Positions 31,641-39,242 of a DNA stretch of 64,000 nucleotides are shown one piece after another. The notes beneath the pieces are model-generated. The model was given only the letters and a program-made list of their open reading frames with translations. It was not told the origin of the DNA and searched no databases. Position numbers and translations under genes: made by a program. Numbering within the stretch: position 1 is the first letter of the stretch; each line of letters starts with the position of its first letter. The DNA is from Prorocentrum cordatum (Eukaryota; Sar; Dinophyceae; Prorocentrales; Prorocentraceae), in NCBI GenBank assembly GCA_963575745.1, contig CAUYUJ010020738.1, positions 267,014 to 331,013 of the forward strand, given 5' to 3'.

Positions 31641-33206
31641 ATGATGCGGTCCCTAAGGAGGTGCTTTGCGTCGTCGGCGCTGATGCTTACCGACTTCGGG
31701 CTGATCCCTGGCGGCGCATCGAACGGCGCCCCGAGCAGGCGGAGGCGGACAGGGCCTCCGCCGCGGCCCTACACTGACCCGCGCCTCCGACAGAGCCGCA
31801 AGCTGCTGAAGGAGCTGGTCATAACACTTCACCGCGGTAACCTCGTGGTGTACCGGCGCTCGGTGAAGGCCTTCATCGGGCTCTTGACGGTGATCAAGAA
31901 GGACGGCTGGTGGCAGCGGCTCATCGTGGACGCCCGCGTTCCCAACCATTGGCACAGGCGGCCGCCGCAATCCTACCTGGCGACCCCCGGCGACGCGTCC
32001 GCCCTGGACCTCAGCGACGAGGCCTTGGAACCGGGAGCGGCCTCTTCTCTGGAGTTGTGTGGGGCCGCGGTCGACCTCCAGGACGGTTTCTACCAGCTGT
32101 GGTTCAAGGTGATGAGCGACTGGTTCGGCATCGATTGCTGCATGACCGCGGCGGAGGCAGGCGTCTCCGAGGTGTTTGACGTCGTCGACGGGAAGGGCGC
32201 TCGTGTGTCGGTCGCGGCGGAGGAAGCTGCGTGGCCCTGCTTCTGCGGCGTGCCCATGGGCTTGACGTGGGCCTTGTTCATCTGCCACTCCGCGCTCACC
32301 GACGCGATGGTGGAGTCGTTCGTCCGCGTGATGCGCTGCGACCGGGCGCTGGCGGAGGCTCAACTGCTCCGCGACGGGCGGCCTGCGCCTCGGCTGGCCA
32401 AAGGTAAGCCCATCGCCGCGCCGTGCGTAGACAACGGCAACCTGCTCTGCTTCGACCGCGAGGATGCTGGCATCTCCTACGAGTCCATGGTCGCCGCGCT
32501 GAGCGAGCGTGGCGTCACCCTGCGGGACAACGTTGAGTGCGACCCGAACCTGGACATGGTGGGCTTCGAACTCCAGGGCGCTATGTTCTCCCGGCGACAG
32601 CAGCGGTCGCGGTTCTGGCGGCTGCGGCATGCGCTGCGGCAGCTGAAATTACGGCCCGGCTGCGCAGGTGAAGTGATGCACATAGTATTGGTTCACCTGG
32701 TGAACTTCTTCATGCTGGCGCGGCTGGCCCTGAGCGTCCTCGCGAAGCTGTGCGTGTTCAGCTCTGAGAACTTTGGCCGCCTCCGTCGGTTCGACAGTCG
32801 CGCACGAGGAGAACTGGTCACGTGCCGTCGCCTACTTGTTCTTGTTCGGAGTCGGCTTCGACCTCACCACTACACCACGGCCTTCTGTTCGGACGCCTCG
32901 ACGGGCGGCTATGCGATCCACCTGGGCGACTTCGAGGGGCGCGAGCTGCGCGATGTCTGCCGGCGGCGAGAGCGCTGGCGCTTCGCCGACGCCGAGGGGG
33001 AGGGGCCGGGTCTCGCTGGTGCTCGATCCGGGCTGGCTGCCGACTTCCGCGTAGGCGCCGACCTGGAGGTGGGGGGCAGCGGCCGGCCTGGCGCGAACGC
33101 TGGCGATCGCCCTACCCGCCGCGCGGCTCGGGTGAGCAACCTGGCGCCCGCCGAGGCGATGAAGGCGGTCGAGGCGGGGCTGAGGCGCTGCGCGGCGGTC
33201 GCCTAG
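31641..33206 (+). CDS. Reverse transcriptase and RNase H of YR retrotransposon
   Basis: One 521-residue frame. RT motifs in order: VIKKDGWWQRLIVDAR (about 31895, fingers), AVDLQDGFYQLW (about 32068, catalytic Asp A), CGVPMGLTWALF (about 32247, motif B) and CVDNGNLLCF (32424-32453, the YxDD box region, here Cys-Val-Asp-Asn). Motif spacing is DIRS-like. Beyond about 32860, FCSDASTGGYAIHLG matches the RNase H start with its Asp, followed by the GRELRD and RERWRF region. It copies element RNA into cDNA in the family. The first 40 residues are probably not in the original frame, because a better N-terminal signal lies in another frame upstream. The frame ends in an Ala/Arg-rich tail before the methyltransferase part, which continues in the frame of 32822-33682. 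Confidence 0.85.
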   Translation: MMRSLRRCFASSALMLTDFGLIPGGASNGAPSRRRRTGPPPRPYTDPRLRQSRKLLKELVITLHRGNLVVYRRSVKAFIGLLTVIKKDGWWQRLIVDARVPNHWHRRPPQSYLATPGDASALDLSDEALEPGAASSLELCGAAVDLQDGFYQLWFKVMSDWFGIDCCMTAAEAGVSEVFDVVDGKGARVSVAAEEAAWPCFCGVPMGLTWALFICHSALTDAMVESFVRVMRCDRALAEAQLLRDGRPAPRLAKGKPIAAPCVDNGNLLCFDREDAGISYESMVAALSERGVTLRDNVECDPNLDMVGFELQGAMFSRRQQRSRFWRLRHALRQLKLRPGCAGEVMHIVLVHLVNFFMLARLALSVLAKLCVFSSENFGRLRRFDSRARGELVTCRRLLVLVRSRLRPHHYTTAFCSDASTGGYAIHLGDFEGRELRDVCRRRERWRFADAEGEGPGLAGARSGLAADFRVGADLEVGGSGRPGANAGDRPTRRAARVSNLAPAEAMKAVEAGLRRCAAVA

Positions 33207-33349
33207 CCGCGCGCCTGGGTCGGCTCCGCAGCGCGGCGCTTCCCAGCGGTGGTCCCGTGGCGTCCCCGGAGCGAAAGTTTCGAGCGAAACGTGACCGAGA
33301 TTATCTAATCTCGGTTACGAATGGCGCAGGACATCCCGCGAATTATGCG

Positions 33350-34066
33350 GGGGACGAGCGCGGCCCTGGGCGCCCTGCCGCGCTGCCCGCACCCGGCCCG
33401 CGGGGGGCTCGGACCAGCCGCGGCCGTGCTGGCGTGCTGGAGGTCTTCAGCGGGTGCTCGAGGCCCTCTGGCGCGTGCTTGGCGGCTGCGCTGCGCATCC
33501 TGTGTCCAGTGGACGCGTCAGCGGGGCCGCAGTTCAATTGTCTCGATGTCGGTGCGCAGCAAAAGATCGGTGGGTTGTTCGAGGGCATGTTAGTCACGTC
33601 CACCTTGCTCCTCCTTGCGCATGATGGAGCGTCGCGAAGAACGCGGGTTCCAAGGGCTCGGGGGGCTCTCGGGCGGGTCTAGGGTGTGCTGACTTCACCG
33701 TGAAGGTTCTCAAGGCGTGCCACATGTCTGGGGCGTCGGTATCGCTTGAAAACCTAGCGTCCTCGAGGCTCCTGAAGTACCCGCCCCTGGTCAGCATGTT
33801 CAAGAAGATGAAGTACGAGTCCATCGGGCACCACGGTTGCCGCTGCGGGCCCCCCCAAAGGGAGCCCACCGTCTTCGTCACAAACCCCCCTGAGCGGAAA
33901 ATCATCGAGAGAAAGTGCATGTGCCTGGTCCCCCACGAGCTCCTCGAAGGCAAAGTGAAGGTCCCGGACGGGGCCGGCAAGTACGTCTGGAAATGGAAGA
34001 CTTCCCTGACAGCAGCTTATCCTCCAGGTCTGTGTCGGGTCGCCGCGGCGGAACTCAAGAGGGCCC
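33350..34066 (+). pseudogene. Methyltransferase-like domain, split by frameshift
   Basis: The first half (about 33434-33600) reads VLEVFSGCSRPSGACLAAAL, a typical AdoMet-binding FxGxG-like start, then CPVDASAGPQFNCLD with the acidic residue after strand 2. After a frame change near 33610-33690 the second half (33687-34050) reads SGASVSLENLASSRL, which aligns by eye to an ENP-type methyltransferase motif but with Leu at 33754-33756 in place of Pro. It then has MKYESIGHHGCRCGPP and a C-terminal HELLEGKVKVPDG. DIRS-type elements carry methyltransferase domains downstream of RNase H, so the position fits. Cytosine or adenine specificity cannot be told. Frame break plus motif change suggest it is dead. 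Confidence 0.6.
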
Positions 34067-34090
34067 TTGGTCGGACCGCGCTTCGGCGAG

Positions 34091-35446
34091 ATGGCGGGCC
34101 GTTGCTCGACCCCCGCTGGGAGCGCGAGCTGGCCGCCGCCGCGCGGGCCGCGCAGCCGAAGCCGCTCGCGGCCCCTACCTGTCCGCGGCGGTTTGCTATT
34201 GGATGGGGGCGCGCTGCCGGCCACCAGCTCTGCGGTGACAGCGCGGAGCGGCGGCGCCCCGCCCTCCGCTCGCTGGGCTGGGCGGCTGGCAGGCCAGGCG
34301 AGCTTTCCAGGCGGCGGGGGGCCTCCGCTGGGACTTCTGGCGCAGGACGGCGTCGACAGCAGCCCATCCTCCAGCGCTCGGCAACGTCGGAGTTCACGCC
34401 GACAGGCGGTCGCCAAGAAGGTAGCCGCCGCGCCAGGGCAGGAGGGCTACTTGAAGCAGAGGTCCGTGGGGCCAGCGACCCTGCGCGTCTACCAGCGCGA
34501 GTATGACGACCTGACGGCGTGGTGGAAGTCGCAGCACCTGGCGATCGGGGCCCCCGAGGCGCGCGACAAAGCTCTCGAGAGCTATCTCGACAAGCTCTAC
34601 TTCGACGGGGAGCCCTCGTCCCGCGCCAACAACGCCATCCGCGCGCTGATGTTCCACATCGACGAGGTCTGGGCGAAGTCGCCGCACTGCCCTCGGACCC
34701 GGCGTGCCCTGCGTGGCTTCCGCAGAGCCTCGCAGATCAGATCGCGGGATGGCTGCCCCTGGGAGGCTGCCTCGGCACTGGCCCGCTGGATGGGCGAGCA
34801 GCGCAGCTTGGTGATGGTGAACTCGGCGGCGCTGACGCTTGTGCTGTTCGACGGCTACCTGCGGGCCTCGGAGGGCCTCGGACTGGGGCGGGACCAGCTC
34901 ATCCAGTCACAAGGCGCTCGAGGCGGACGCCGCTGCTGGGCGGCGATGATCTGCCCGGAGGAGGAGGGTCGGCCGACCAAGAGCGGCGACTTCGACGACG
35001 CGGTCATCTTCGGCGAGACCTCCGAGGTCAGGCGGCCGCTCCTGTCGAAGGTGCTCCCCGTTCGCTATCGGACGACCGCCGTCGGAGAGCTGGTGTTCGC
35101 TGGCCTGACGCTCGCGGGGTACGAGCGCATCTTCCGGCGTGGCGTGGAGGAGCTGAAGCTCGGCTGCCTCCAGCTCGCCCCGCACTGCCAGCGGCGCGGA
35201 GGCGCTTCCACCGATGGCCTGGACGACCTCCCGATCGCGCAGATTCAAAGGAGAGGGCGATGGAGGAGTCTGGCGAGCTGCAAGCGGCACGAGAAATTGG
35301 GTAGGCTTCTCAAGCAGCTCGAGCGCCTGAAGTCGACCCCAGGGATTGATGGTGATACCAGCTTGCAGCGGCTTCTCTCGCGCTTCCCACGTATCCTTCA
35401 GAACATCCGTGCGATGGAATCGCAGTGCCCAACCCGCCCACCCTGA
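34091..35446 (+). CDS. Tyrosine recombinase of YR retrotransposon
   Basis: A frame with ATG at 34091 (open from 34067) ends at 35446. The first 110 residues are low-complexity and probably out of frame or linker. From about 34430 it is a tyrosine recombinase: a SAM-like N-terminal domain (ATLRVYQREYDDLTAWW, then LESYLDKLYFDGE), then the catalytic domain with Arg in YLRASEGLGLG (34862-34864), HxxR in APHCQRRG (His 35183-35185, Arg 35192-35194) and Trp in RGRWRS (35261-35263). The residue nine positions after that Trp, where Cre-like enzymes have the nucleophilic Tyr, is His (CAC, 35288-35290) in CKRHEK. The family integrates circular cDNA by strand exchange. With His at the nucleophile position I expect no cleavage. 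A C-terminal Arg/Leu-rich helix follows. Confidence 0.85.
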   Translation: MAGRCSTPAGSASWPPPRGPRSRSRSRPLPVRGGLLLDGGALPATSSAVTARSGGAPPSARWAGRLAGQASFPGGGGPPLGLLAQDGVDSSPSSSARQRRSSRRQAVAKKVAAAPGQEGYLKQRSVGPATLRVYQREYDDLTAWWKSQHLAIGAPEARDKALESYLDKLYFDGEPSSRANNAIRALMFHIDEVWAKSPHCPRTRRALRGFRRASQIRSRDGCPWEAASALARWMGEQRSLVMVNSAALTLVLFDGYLRASEGLGLGRDQLIQSQGARGGRRCWAAMICPEEEGRPTKSGDFDDAVIFGETSEVRRPLLSKVLPVRYRTTAVGELVFAGLTLAGYERIFRRGVEELKLGCLQLAPHCQRRGGASTDGLDDLPIAQIQRRGRWRSLASCKRHEKLGRLLKQLERLKSTPGIDGDTSLQRLLSRFPRILQNIRAMESQCPTRPP

Positions 35447-35468
35447 AGGCCATTGGACACGCGAGTTA

Positions 35469-35654
35469 TGGGAGAGCGCGGTGGTGCCGGCACGACAGCT
35501 TGTTTCCTGAGCATGAGTTGCTACCTACTGCTTCTCGGAGCCTTGTCGAGGTCGGCCGGAGAAAAAGTGGCATGATCAGCATATTGGCACTTCTCCTTTT
35601 TGTCTAGATCCGAGCGTTCCGCGCCTCGCCGCCGTTAATTGAGCCGTTGAACAT
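35469..35654 (+). repeat. B1 internal repeat of the retrotransposon
   Basis: From TGGGAGAGCGCGGTGGTGCC through GAGCCTTGTCGAGGTCGGCC, TTTTTGTCTAGATCCGAGCG and GCCTCGCCGCCGT to GTTGAACAT. It matches B2 (35781-35962) at about 90 percent by eye, with a few small indels. Confidence 0.9.
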
Positions 35655-35657
35655 ATT

Positions 35658-35747
35658 TGTCTCCGACTGTTTTGTTTAGATGCGGCCAGGCTGTCTCAGG
35701 CCAATTGTCCGAGGGGGATCATTGGGCGCTCCTGCAGTCTCTTTTGG
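35658..35747 (+). repeat. A2 repeat, copy of the 5' A1
   Basis: Ninety bases aligning gap-free to 29586-29675, immediately after B1. Together they form the B1-A2-B2 end of a split-direct-repeat element. Confidence 0.9.
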
Positions 35748-35780
35748 TCCCCCGCCATCCCTCCCATGTATTCTATTATC

Positions 35781-35962
35781 TGGGAGAGCGCGGTGGTGCC
35801 GGCACGACAGCTTGTTTTTTGATCATGAGTTGCTATTTACTGTGTCTCGGAGCCTTGTCGAGGTCGGCCAGGGAAAAAGTGAGATGATCTGCATGTTGGC
35901 ACTGCTCCTCTTTGTCTAGATCCGAGCGCTCCGCGCCTCGCCGCCGTCGAGCTGTTGAACAT
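35781..35962 (+). repeat. B2 terminal repeat of the retrotransposon
   Basis: Second copy of B1, ending in GTTGAACAT just before the flanking ATAGAGCGCAATGCGCTC palindrome. I take this as the 3' end of the element. Confidence 0.88.
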
Positions 35963-35968
35963 CTTCGG

Positions 35969-36082
35969 ATAGAGCGCAATGCGCTCAGTGAGGGTGAGCG
36001 CAATGCGCTGTCGCTGCAGCCGTTTCGGTTCAACGGCCGCTACTGGCGGCTTTGGGATAGCGCAGCGCGCTCTCAGCTGCTG
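35969..36082 (+). repeat. Palindrome-rich leader module, copy 1, with DinoSL relic
   Basis: Two GAGCGCAATGCGCT palindromes (35973, 35997), then CTGCAGCCGTTTCGGTTCAA (36014-36034), which fits a degenerate DinoSL at about 14 of 21 positions, then GCCGCTACTGGCGGC and AGCGCAGCGCGCTCTCAGC. A nearly identical module is at 36826-36929. Each sits directly upstream of an ATG (36090 and 36931). The module is a string of small hairpins. Confidence 0.8.
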
Positions 36083-36089
36083 CGACAGG

Positions 36090-36647
36090 ATGTCACAGCT
36101 GCTGCCCTCAGGCACTGCGCCCATGGAGTTTGGCACGGGGTCGAACGCGGGGGGCTCTTTGCTGCAGAAAGTTTGGGAAGCACGCGCGGCCGAGCGGTGG
36201 GCGCCGCCTTCGGATTCTTGCCCCGACTGCTCCGAGTCCGAGCATTTGGAGATCTGTTCAACGGAGGCGTTCAAATTTGGCCATGTGCAGTTCAACCGCA
36301 CGATCAGCATTTCATTCGTCGGGGAGCCTTTGAGACAAAATTGTGGTGAGCCGTGGAAGCCGGCGACGAAGACCTACATGTACATGCGCGTGATGCGCAG
36401 GCAGAAGTTTGATCCCGTGGAGTCGCCGAAGAAGCGGGCGGAGCTCAATGACGATTTACTCATGAACGGTTGCCAGTGCAAGTTGTTCTACGACAGCGAG
36501 CCCATTGGCTGTAGCGTGTTCTCGATGCTCGGCGGTCAATCCAGCCAACCTGATGCGCGCGCAATGTGCAGTCGGTTCGGATACGCAGTATTCAGTCACA
36601 CAAAGTTGGGCTATTGCCCAGAGAAGGCCCGAGGCCTACTGGGCTGA
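36090..36647 (+). CDS. Unrecognised 185-residue protein
   Basis: ATG at 36090, stop at 36645-36647. Composition is well balanced and unlike the repeat shadows: SLLQKVWEARAAERW, CPDCSESEHLEIC (a CxxC and further Cys), GHVQFNRTISISFVGEPLRQ, a Tyr/Met/Arg stretch near 36380 (KTYMYMRVMRRQKFDP), NDDLLMNGCQCKLFYD, then SRFGYAVFSHTKLGYCPEKA at the end. The Cys pairs could bind metal, but no known domain is recognised. The repeated leader module with a relict DinoSL starts about 120 bases upstream, suggesting a reinserted cDNA. The frame is intact, so this may still be a working gene. Confidence 0.55.
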   Translation: MSQLLPSGTAPMEFGTGSNAGGSLLQKVWEARAAERWAPPSDSCPDCSESEHLEICSTEAFKFGHVQFNRTISISFVGEPLRQNCGEPWKPATKTYMYMRVMRRQKFDPVESPKKRAELNDDLLMNGCQCKLFYDSEPIGCSVFSMLGGQSSQPDARAMCSRFGYAVFSHTKLGYCPEKARGLLG

Positions 36648-36749
36648 CACTCTACTGGCCTAGAGGAAGCCCGCGGCGATCTCAGGGCACGGCCCGCGCG
36701 GGTTGGCAGCGCGATTTACACGGCGCTTTCGTCGCTCGAAAAATGCCCC

Positions 36750-36805
36750 CCCGTGAGAACGCAGCGCAATGCGCTCTAAAGGCAGCGCAATGCGCTCTAA
36801 GCGTC
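36750..36805. repeat. AGCGCAATGCGCTCTAA palindromes
   Basis: Two copies of CAGCGCAATGCGCTCTAA near 36768 and 36784, matching the trio at 29.5 kb including the connecting AGGCAG. Confidence 0.85.
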
Positions 36806-36825
36806 TGCATGTATATTAGGAGACA

Positions 36826-36929
36826 GCACAACGCGCTCAGCGAGGGTGAGCGCAATGCGCTGTTGCTGCAGCCGTTTCGGCTCAACGGCCGCTACTGGCG
36901 GCTTTGGGGTAGCGCAGCGCGCTCTCAGC
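36826..36929 (+). repeat. Palindrome-rich leader module, copy 2, with DinoSL relic
   Basis: Matches 35969-36078 at about 90 percent. CTGCAGCCGTTTCGGCTCAA (36866-36886) is closer to the DinoSL than in copy 1. It ends AGCGCAGCGCGCTCTCAGCA, immediately before ATG 36931. Confidence 0.8.
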
Positions 36930-36930
36930 A

Positions 36931-38027
36931 ATGGCAGACAATATCTGCGCCATCTGCCAGGCGGGCTTCGGGGGCGTCACCGACGAGAGCATCTATCTTG
37001 GATGCACTCACAAGTTCCGCAAGTACTGCGTCGAGAAATACCAGGAGGCCGGGAACTTCGCGACGCTCGAGGAGGTACAGTGCCCGCAGCGCAAGCTACA
37101 CGCCCACGACTTGCGACAGAGGGAGCGGGGGGTTCTTGGCGGCCCCGCGCTGGACTGCTTGTCATCAGGCGAGGGGGCAACTGCTCGGCCCAGTGCGTCT
37201 GAAGGCACCGCGGAGCCCGCTGGGCCCGCGGAGCCCGCGGGGCCTGAAGATGCAGGCGACCGCGTATATCACTAAGTTCGAGGTGACCGCAGAGTACTTC
37301 GAGAACGGTGGCACGTTTGAGCCGCGGGGCTATTGGGGGCAGCAGGGCTACGACGCGGATGCCATCCTGGCGAAATCAAGGAAGTCTGATAAGCAGCACC
37401 ACGTCGCCCTCGGACTGGCCACAGGATTCGCCCGGCGACCGCAGGCGAGCGCGGGCAAAGAGGGCAGGATGAGGAATCCTGCACCCAGGGGCGACTGGTC
37501 GGTCGGGCAAAGAGGCTCAAGCCGCTTGCTTATATTCCCGAACAGCCAGAAGAGCCAGAAGAGCCAGCAGCGTCAGAAGAGCCTGAGCAGAAGGACGAGA
37601 AGAGCGAAGAATTTTCGAGCTCGAGCTCTTCCTCATCAGATTCGGACCAGAAAAGTAAGACGGCCAAGAAGAAGAAGTCGAATACGAAGAAAGCAAAGAA
37701 GGAAGCGAATAAGAAGGCCAAAAGGGATAAGGCGAAAACGGAAAGAGCTCCAGACAAGGACGACATCATGTGAGAAACTCTTACGCCAAGCTGGACCCAG
37801 CGCTGAAGTCGCTGCAGGAAGTGCTCGCGCACCCTGCGAGCAGGAGGCTGGCTCAGTGGCTCGAAAGTCAAGCCGAAGACAAGAAGAGCGAGATCGAGGC
37901 CATACAGATCAAGGCGCCAAGGGCGAAGATGTCGCTGGAGGGCGACCTGCCTGAGCTCAAGGACCTAGGCGCAAGTGCAATCATCACCCCTGCACCCCCC
38001 CTACCCCTCCCCCCCTTCCTACCCTAG
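36931..38027 (+). CDS. RING-type zinc finger protein with acidic/Lys-rich tail, frame-broken
   Basis: ATG 36931 begins with NICAICQAGF, a CxxC, then LGCTHKFRKYCVEKY (CxHxFxxxC) and VQCPQRK (a CP in the last position), the spacing of a C3HC4 RING, as in E3 ubiquitin ligases. The last expected CxxC is CPQRK, so one ligand is missing or differs. This frame stops at 37273-37275. Coding then appears in a second frame (YITKFEVTAEYFENGGTFEP, AILAKSRKSDKQHHVALGL) to about 37410, returns to the first frame for PEQPEEPEEPAASEEPEQKD, a Ser-rich run and a Lys-rich run (37540-37773), and ends in a third frame (SYAKLDPALKSLQEVLAHP, WLESQAEDKKSEIEA) to 38027. Introns or indels explain the changes. The layout (RING, disordered acidic then basic tail, helical end) suggests a nuclear E3-like protein; the substrate is unknown. 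Confidence 0.6.
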
Positions 38028-38040
38028 AGGAGAGGATGAG

Positions 38041-38064
38041 GGGGGGGGGGGGGGGGGGGGGGGG
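38041..38064. repeat. Poly-G run, 24 bases
   Basis: A homopolymer within G-rich DNA just after the last RING-gene exon-like segment. Length is likely uncertain in the assembly. Confidence 0.9.
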
Positions 38065-38344
38065 CAGGATGCATCAGGATGGGATGGGGTTGGCGCTCCA
38101 ACCGGGGATGCTGTGAGCCTTGGGAACCAAACAAGAAAGCACGTGGCCCTCCTGAACGCGCAGTTCAGACAGCTGCAGCAGTAAACCATTTGATGCAGCC
38201 AGGCAAGCCGATGCAGTCTTCGGGTATTAACAGGCTGCTGGGATGGCATTGCTGAGCTGCGCGGGCTTGATATTGGGCGAACTACAATCGAGCCAGCTGA
38301 AGCACGTTCAAGCGCATGAGCGCTACATGGGGGGAAAAGGAAAA

Positions 38345-38535
38345 CGCCCAAGCGCGCTCGCTGAGCAATCAATTACATGCGCGATATACATATACAGGCA
38401 TGTATGTATGTATGTATGTATGCGTGTATGTATGTCCACCCATTTGTCAATCGCAGCGCAAAGCGCTCCTTTGATCACGGCTCCCCTTTTCCAGCGTTTT
38501 GCGCTACGCTGACGAAGTCTACTTTCACAAGCGCG
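38345..38535. repeat. Short palindromes and TATG microsatellite
   Basis: A TGTATGTATGTATG run (about 38400-38432) followed by CAGCGCAAAGCGCTC near 38453 and CAAGCGCGCTGTTTGGCGCG near 38528, again the GCGC-palindrome theme. Confidence 0.7.
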
Positions 38536-38695
38536 CTGTTTGGCGCGCTGCGGGCCCCATCGTCCGTTTCCCATCGCTCGTTTGTATTATGGTTCAGATT
38601 TGGCTAGGCCTTTTCGGGTGTCTCGGGCGTTCTTCACCATCAGTGGAAACGCGCGCGCCAGGGGCTCGAGGAGTGGGCCTTCGCCGAGGGCAGTG

Positions 38696-38717
38696 ACCAT
38701 AGCCGTTTCGGCTTTGA
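38696..38717 (+). other. Relict dinoflagellate spliced leader
   Basis: ACCATAGCCGTTTCGGCTTT matches about 15 of the first 18 DinoSL positions (TAGCC, TTT and GGCT are exact). It sits 42 bases upstream of ATG 38760 in the sense orientation. Confidence 0.6.
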
Positions 38718-38759
38718 CCTTGTCGTGCTGGCCATCTCCGTGGCTCGGCGGCCTCCGCG

Positions 38760-39242
38760 ATGACGGCCCCCGCTAAAGACGAGAATCCGAAGGCGGGCAG
38801 CAGGAGTCGCAGCCGCAGCCGCGGCGGCGGGTCCGAGGAGAGCAACCCCAGCAGGAGTCGCAGCCGCAGCCGCGGCCACGGGTCCGAGCTCCCTGAGAGC
38901 GGCACTGGCGACGACGAGATGACCTTCATGACGGATATTTATCTGCACTACAACATCGAGGTGAACACCGCCGTCGGCATGGCAGCGGGCTACTTGCGCT
39001 CCGCGCATGCGTGCCTGGTCAAGATGCAGGACGTCATGCGCGAGTGGGGCCCCGAGGATCACGTGGACCTCCGTCGCCAGGCCCAGGAGTGCAGTCAGAA
39101 GATGGAGACAGCAGCGTCGGCATTCGAGTCGGCGAGGTCGGGCCTCCTTGAGACGAACCGCGCGATTGCCGCTTCCGGGGGCGTTGTTAACGCCCCTGCG
39201 TCTTCGGAGGCGGAGCCAGCGATCCGGATTGAGTCGGATTGA
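38760..39242 (+). CDS. Small SR-rich protein
   Basis: ATG 38760, 160 residues. The N-terminus has two copies of RSRSRSRG (with SRSRSRSRGGG and SRSRSRSRGHG), encoded by a 60-base tandem repeat (AGGAGTCGCAGCCGCAGCCG), then an acidic hinge (GDDEMTFMTDIYLHY) and a helical C-terminal region with MAAGYLRSAHACLVKMQDVM, RRQAQECSQKMETAASAFES and RSGLLETNRAIAASGG. RS repeats are typical of nuclear RNA-binding or splicing-associated proteins, but no RRM is present. A DinoSL relic 42 bases upstream suggests origin from a trans-spliced mRNA; the frame is intact. The C-terminus faintly resembles that of the ORF at 26913. Function unknown. Confidence 0.6.
   Translation: MTAPAKDENPKAGSRSRSRSRGGGSEESNPSRSRSRSRGHGSELPESGTGDDEMTFMTDIYLHYNIEVNTAVGMAAGYLRSAHACLVKMQDVMREWGPEDHVDLRRQAQECSQKMETAASAFESARSGLLETNRAIAASGGVVNAPASSEAEPAIRIESD

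Larger units (their letters stand above)
29586..35962 (+). mobile_element. DIRS/Ngaro-like tyrosine recombinase retrotransposon
   Basis: About 6.4 kb with the order A1 repeat, gag-like gene, reverse transcriptase-RNase H, methyltransferase-like domain, tyrosine recombinase, then B1, A2, B2. The split direct repeats (A1 at the 5' end; B1-A2-B2 at the 3' end) are the signature of Ngaro and PAT elements, which integrate by a tyrosine recombinase instead of an integrase and make no target duplication. The copy is probably dead: the gag-like region changes frame at least three times, the methyltransferase is split, and the recombinase nucleophile is His. The flanks on both sides are GCGCAATGCGC palindromes. 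Confidence 0.85.

Noticed and set aside
33207-33700. Separate gene between RT and methyltransferase
   Set aside because: The protein-like part starts with the AdoMet motif and fits the methyltransferase; the rest is Arg/Ala linker.
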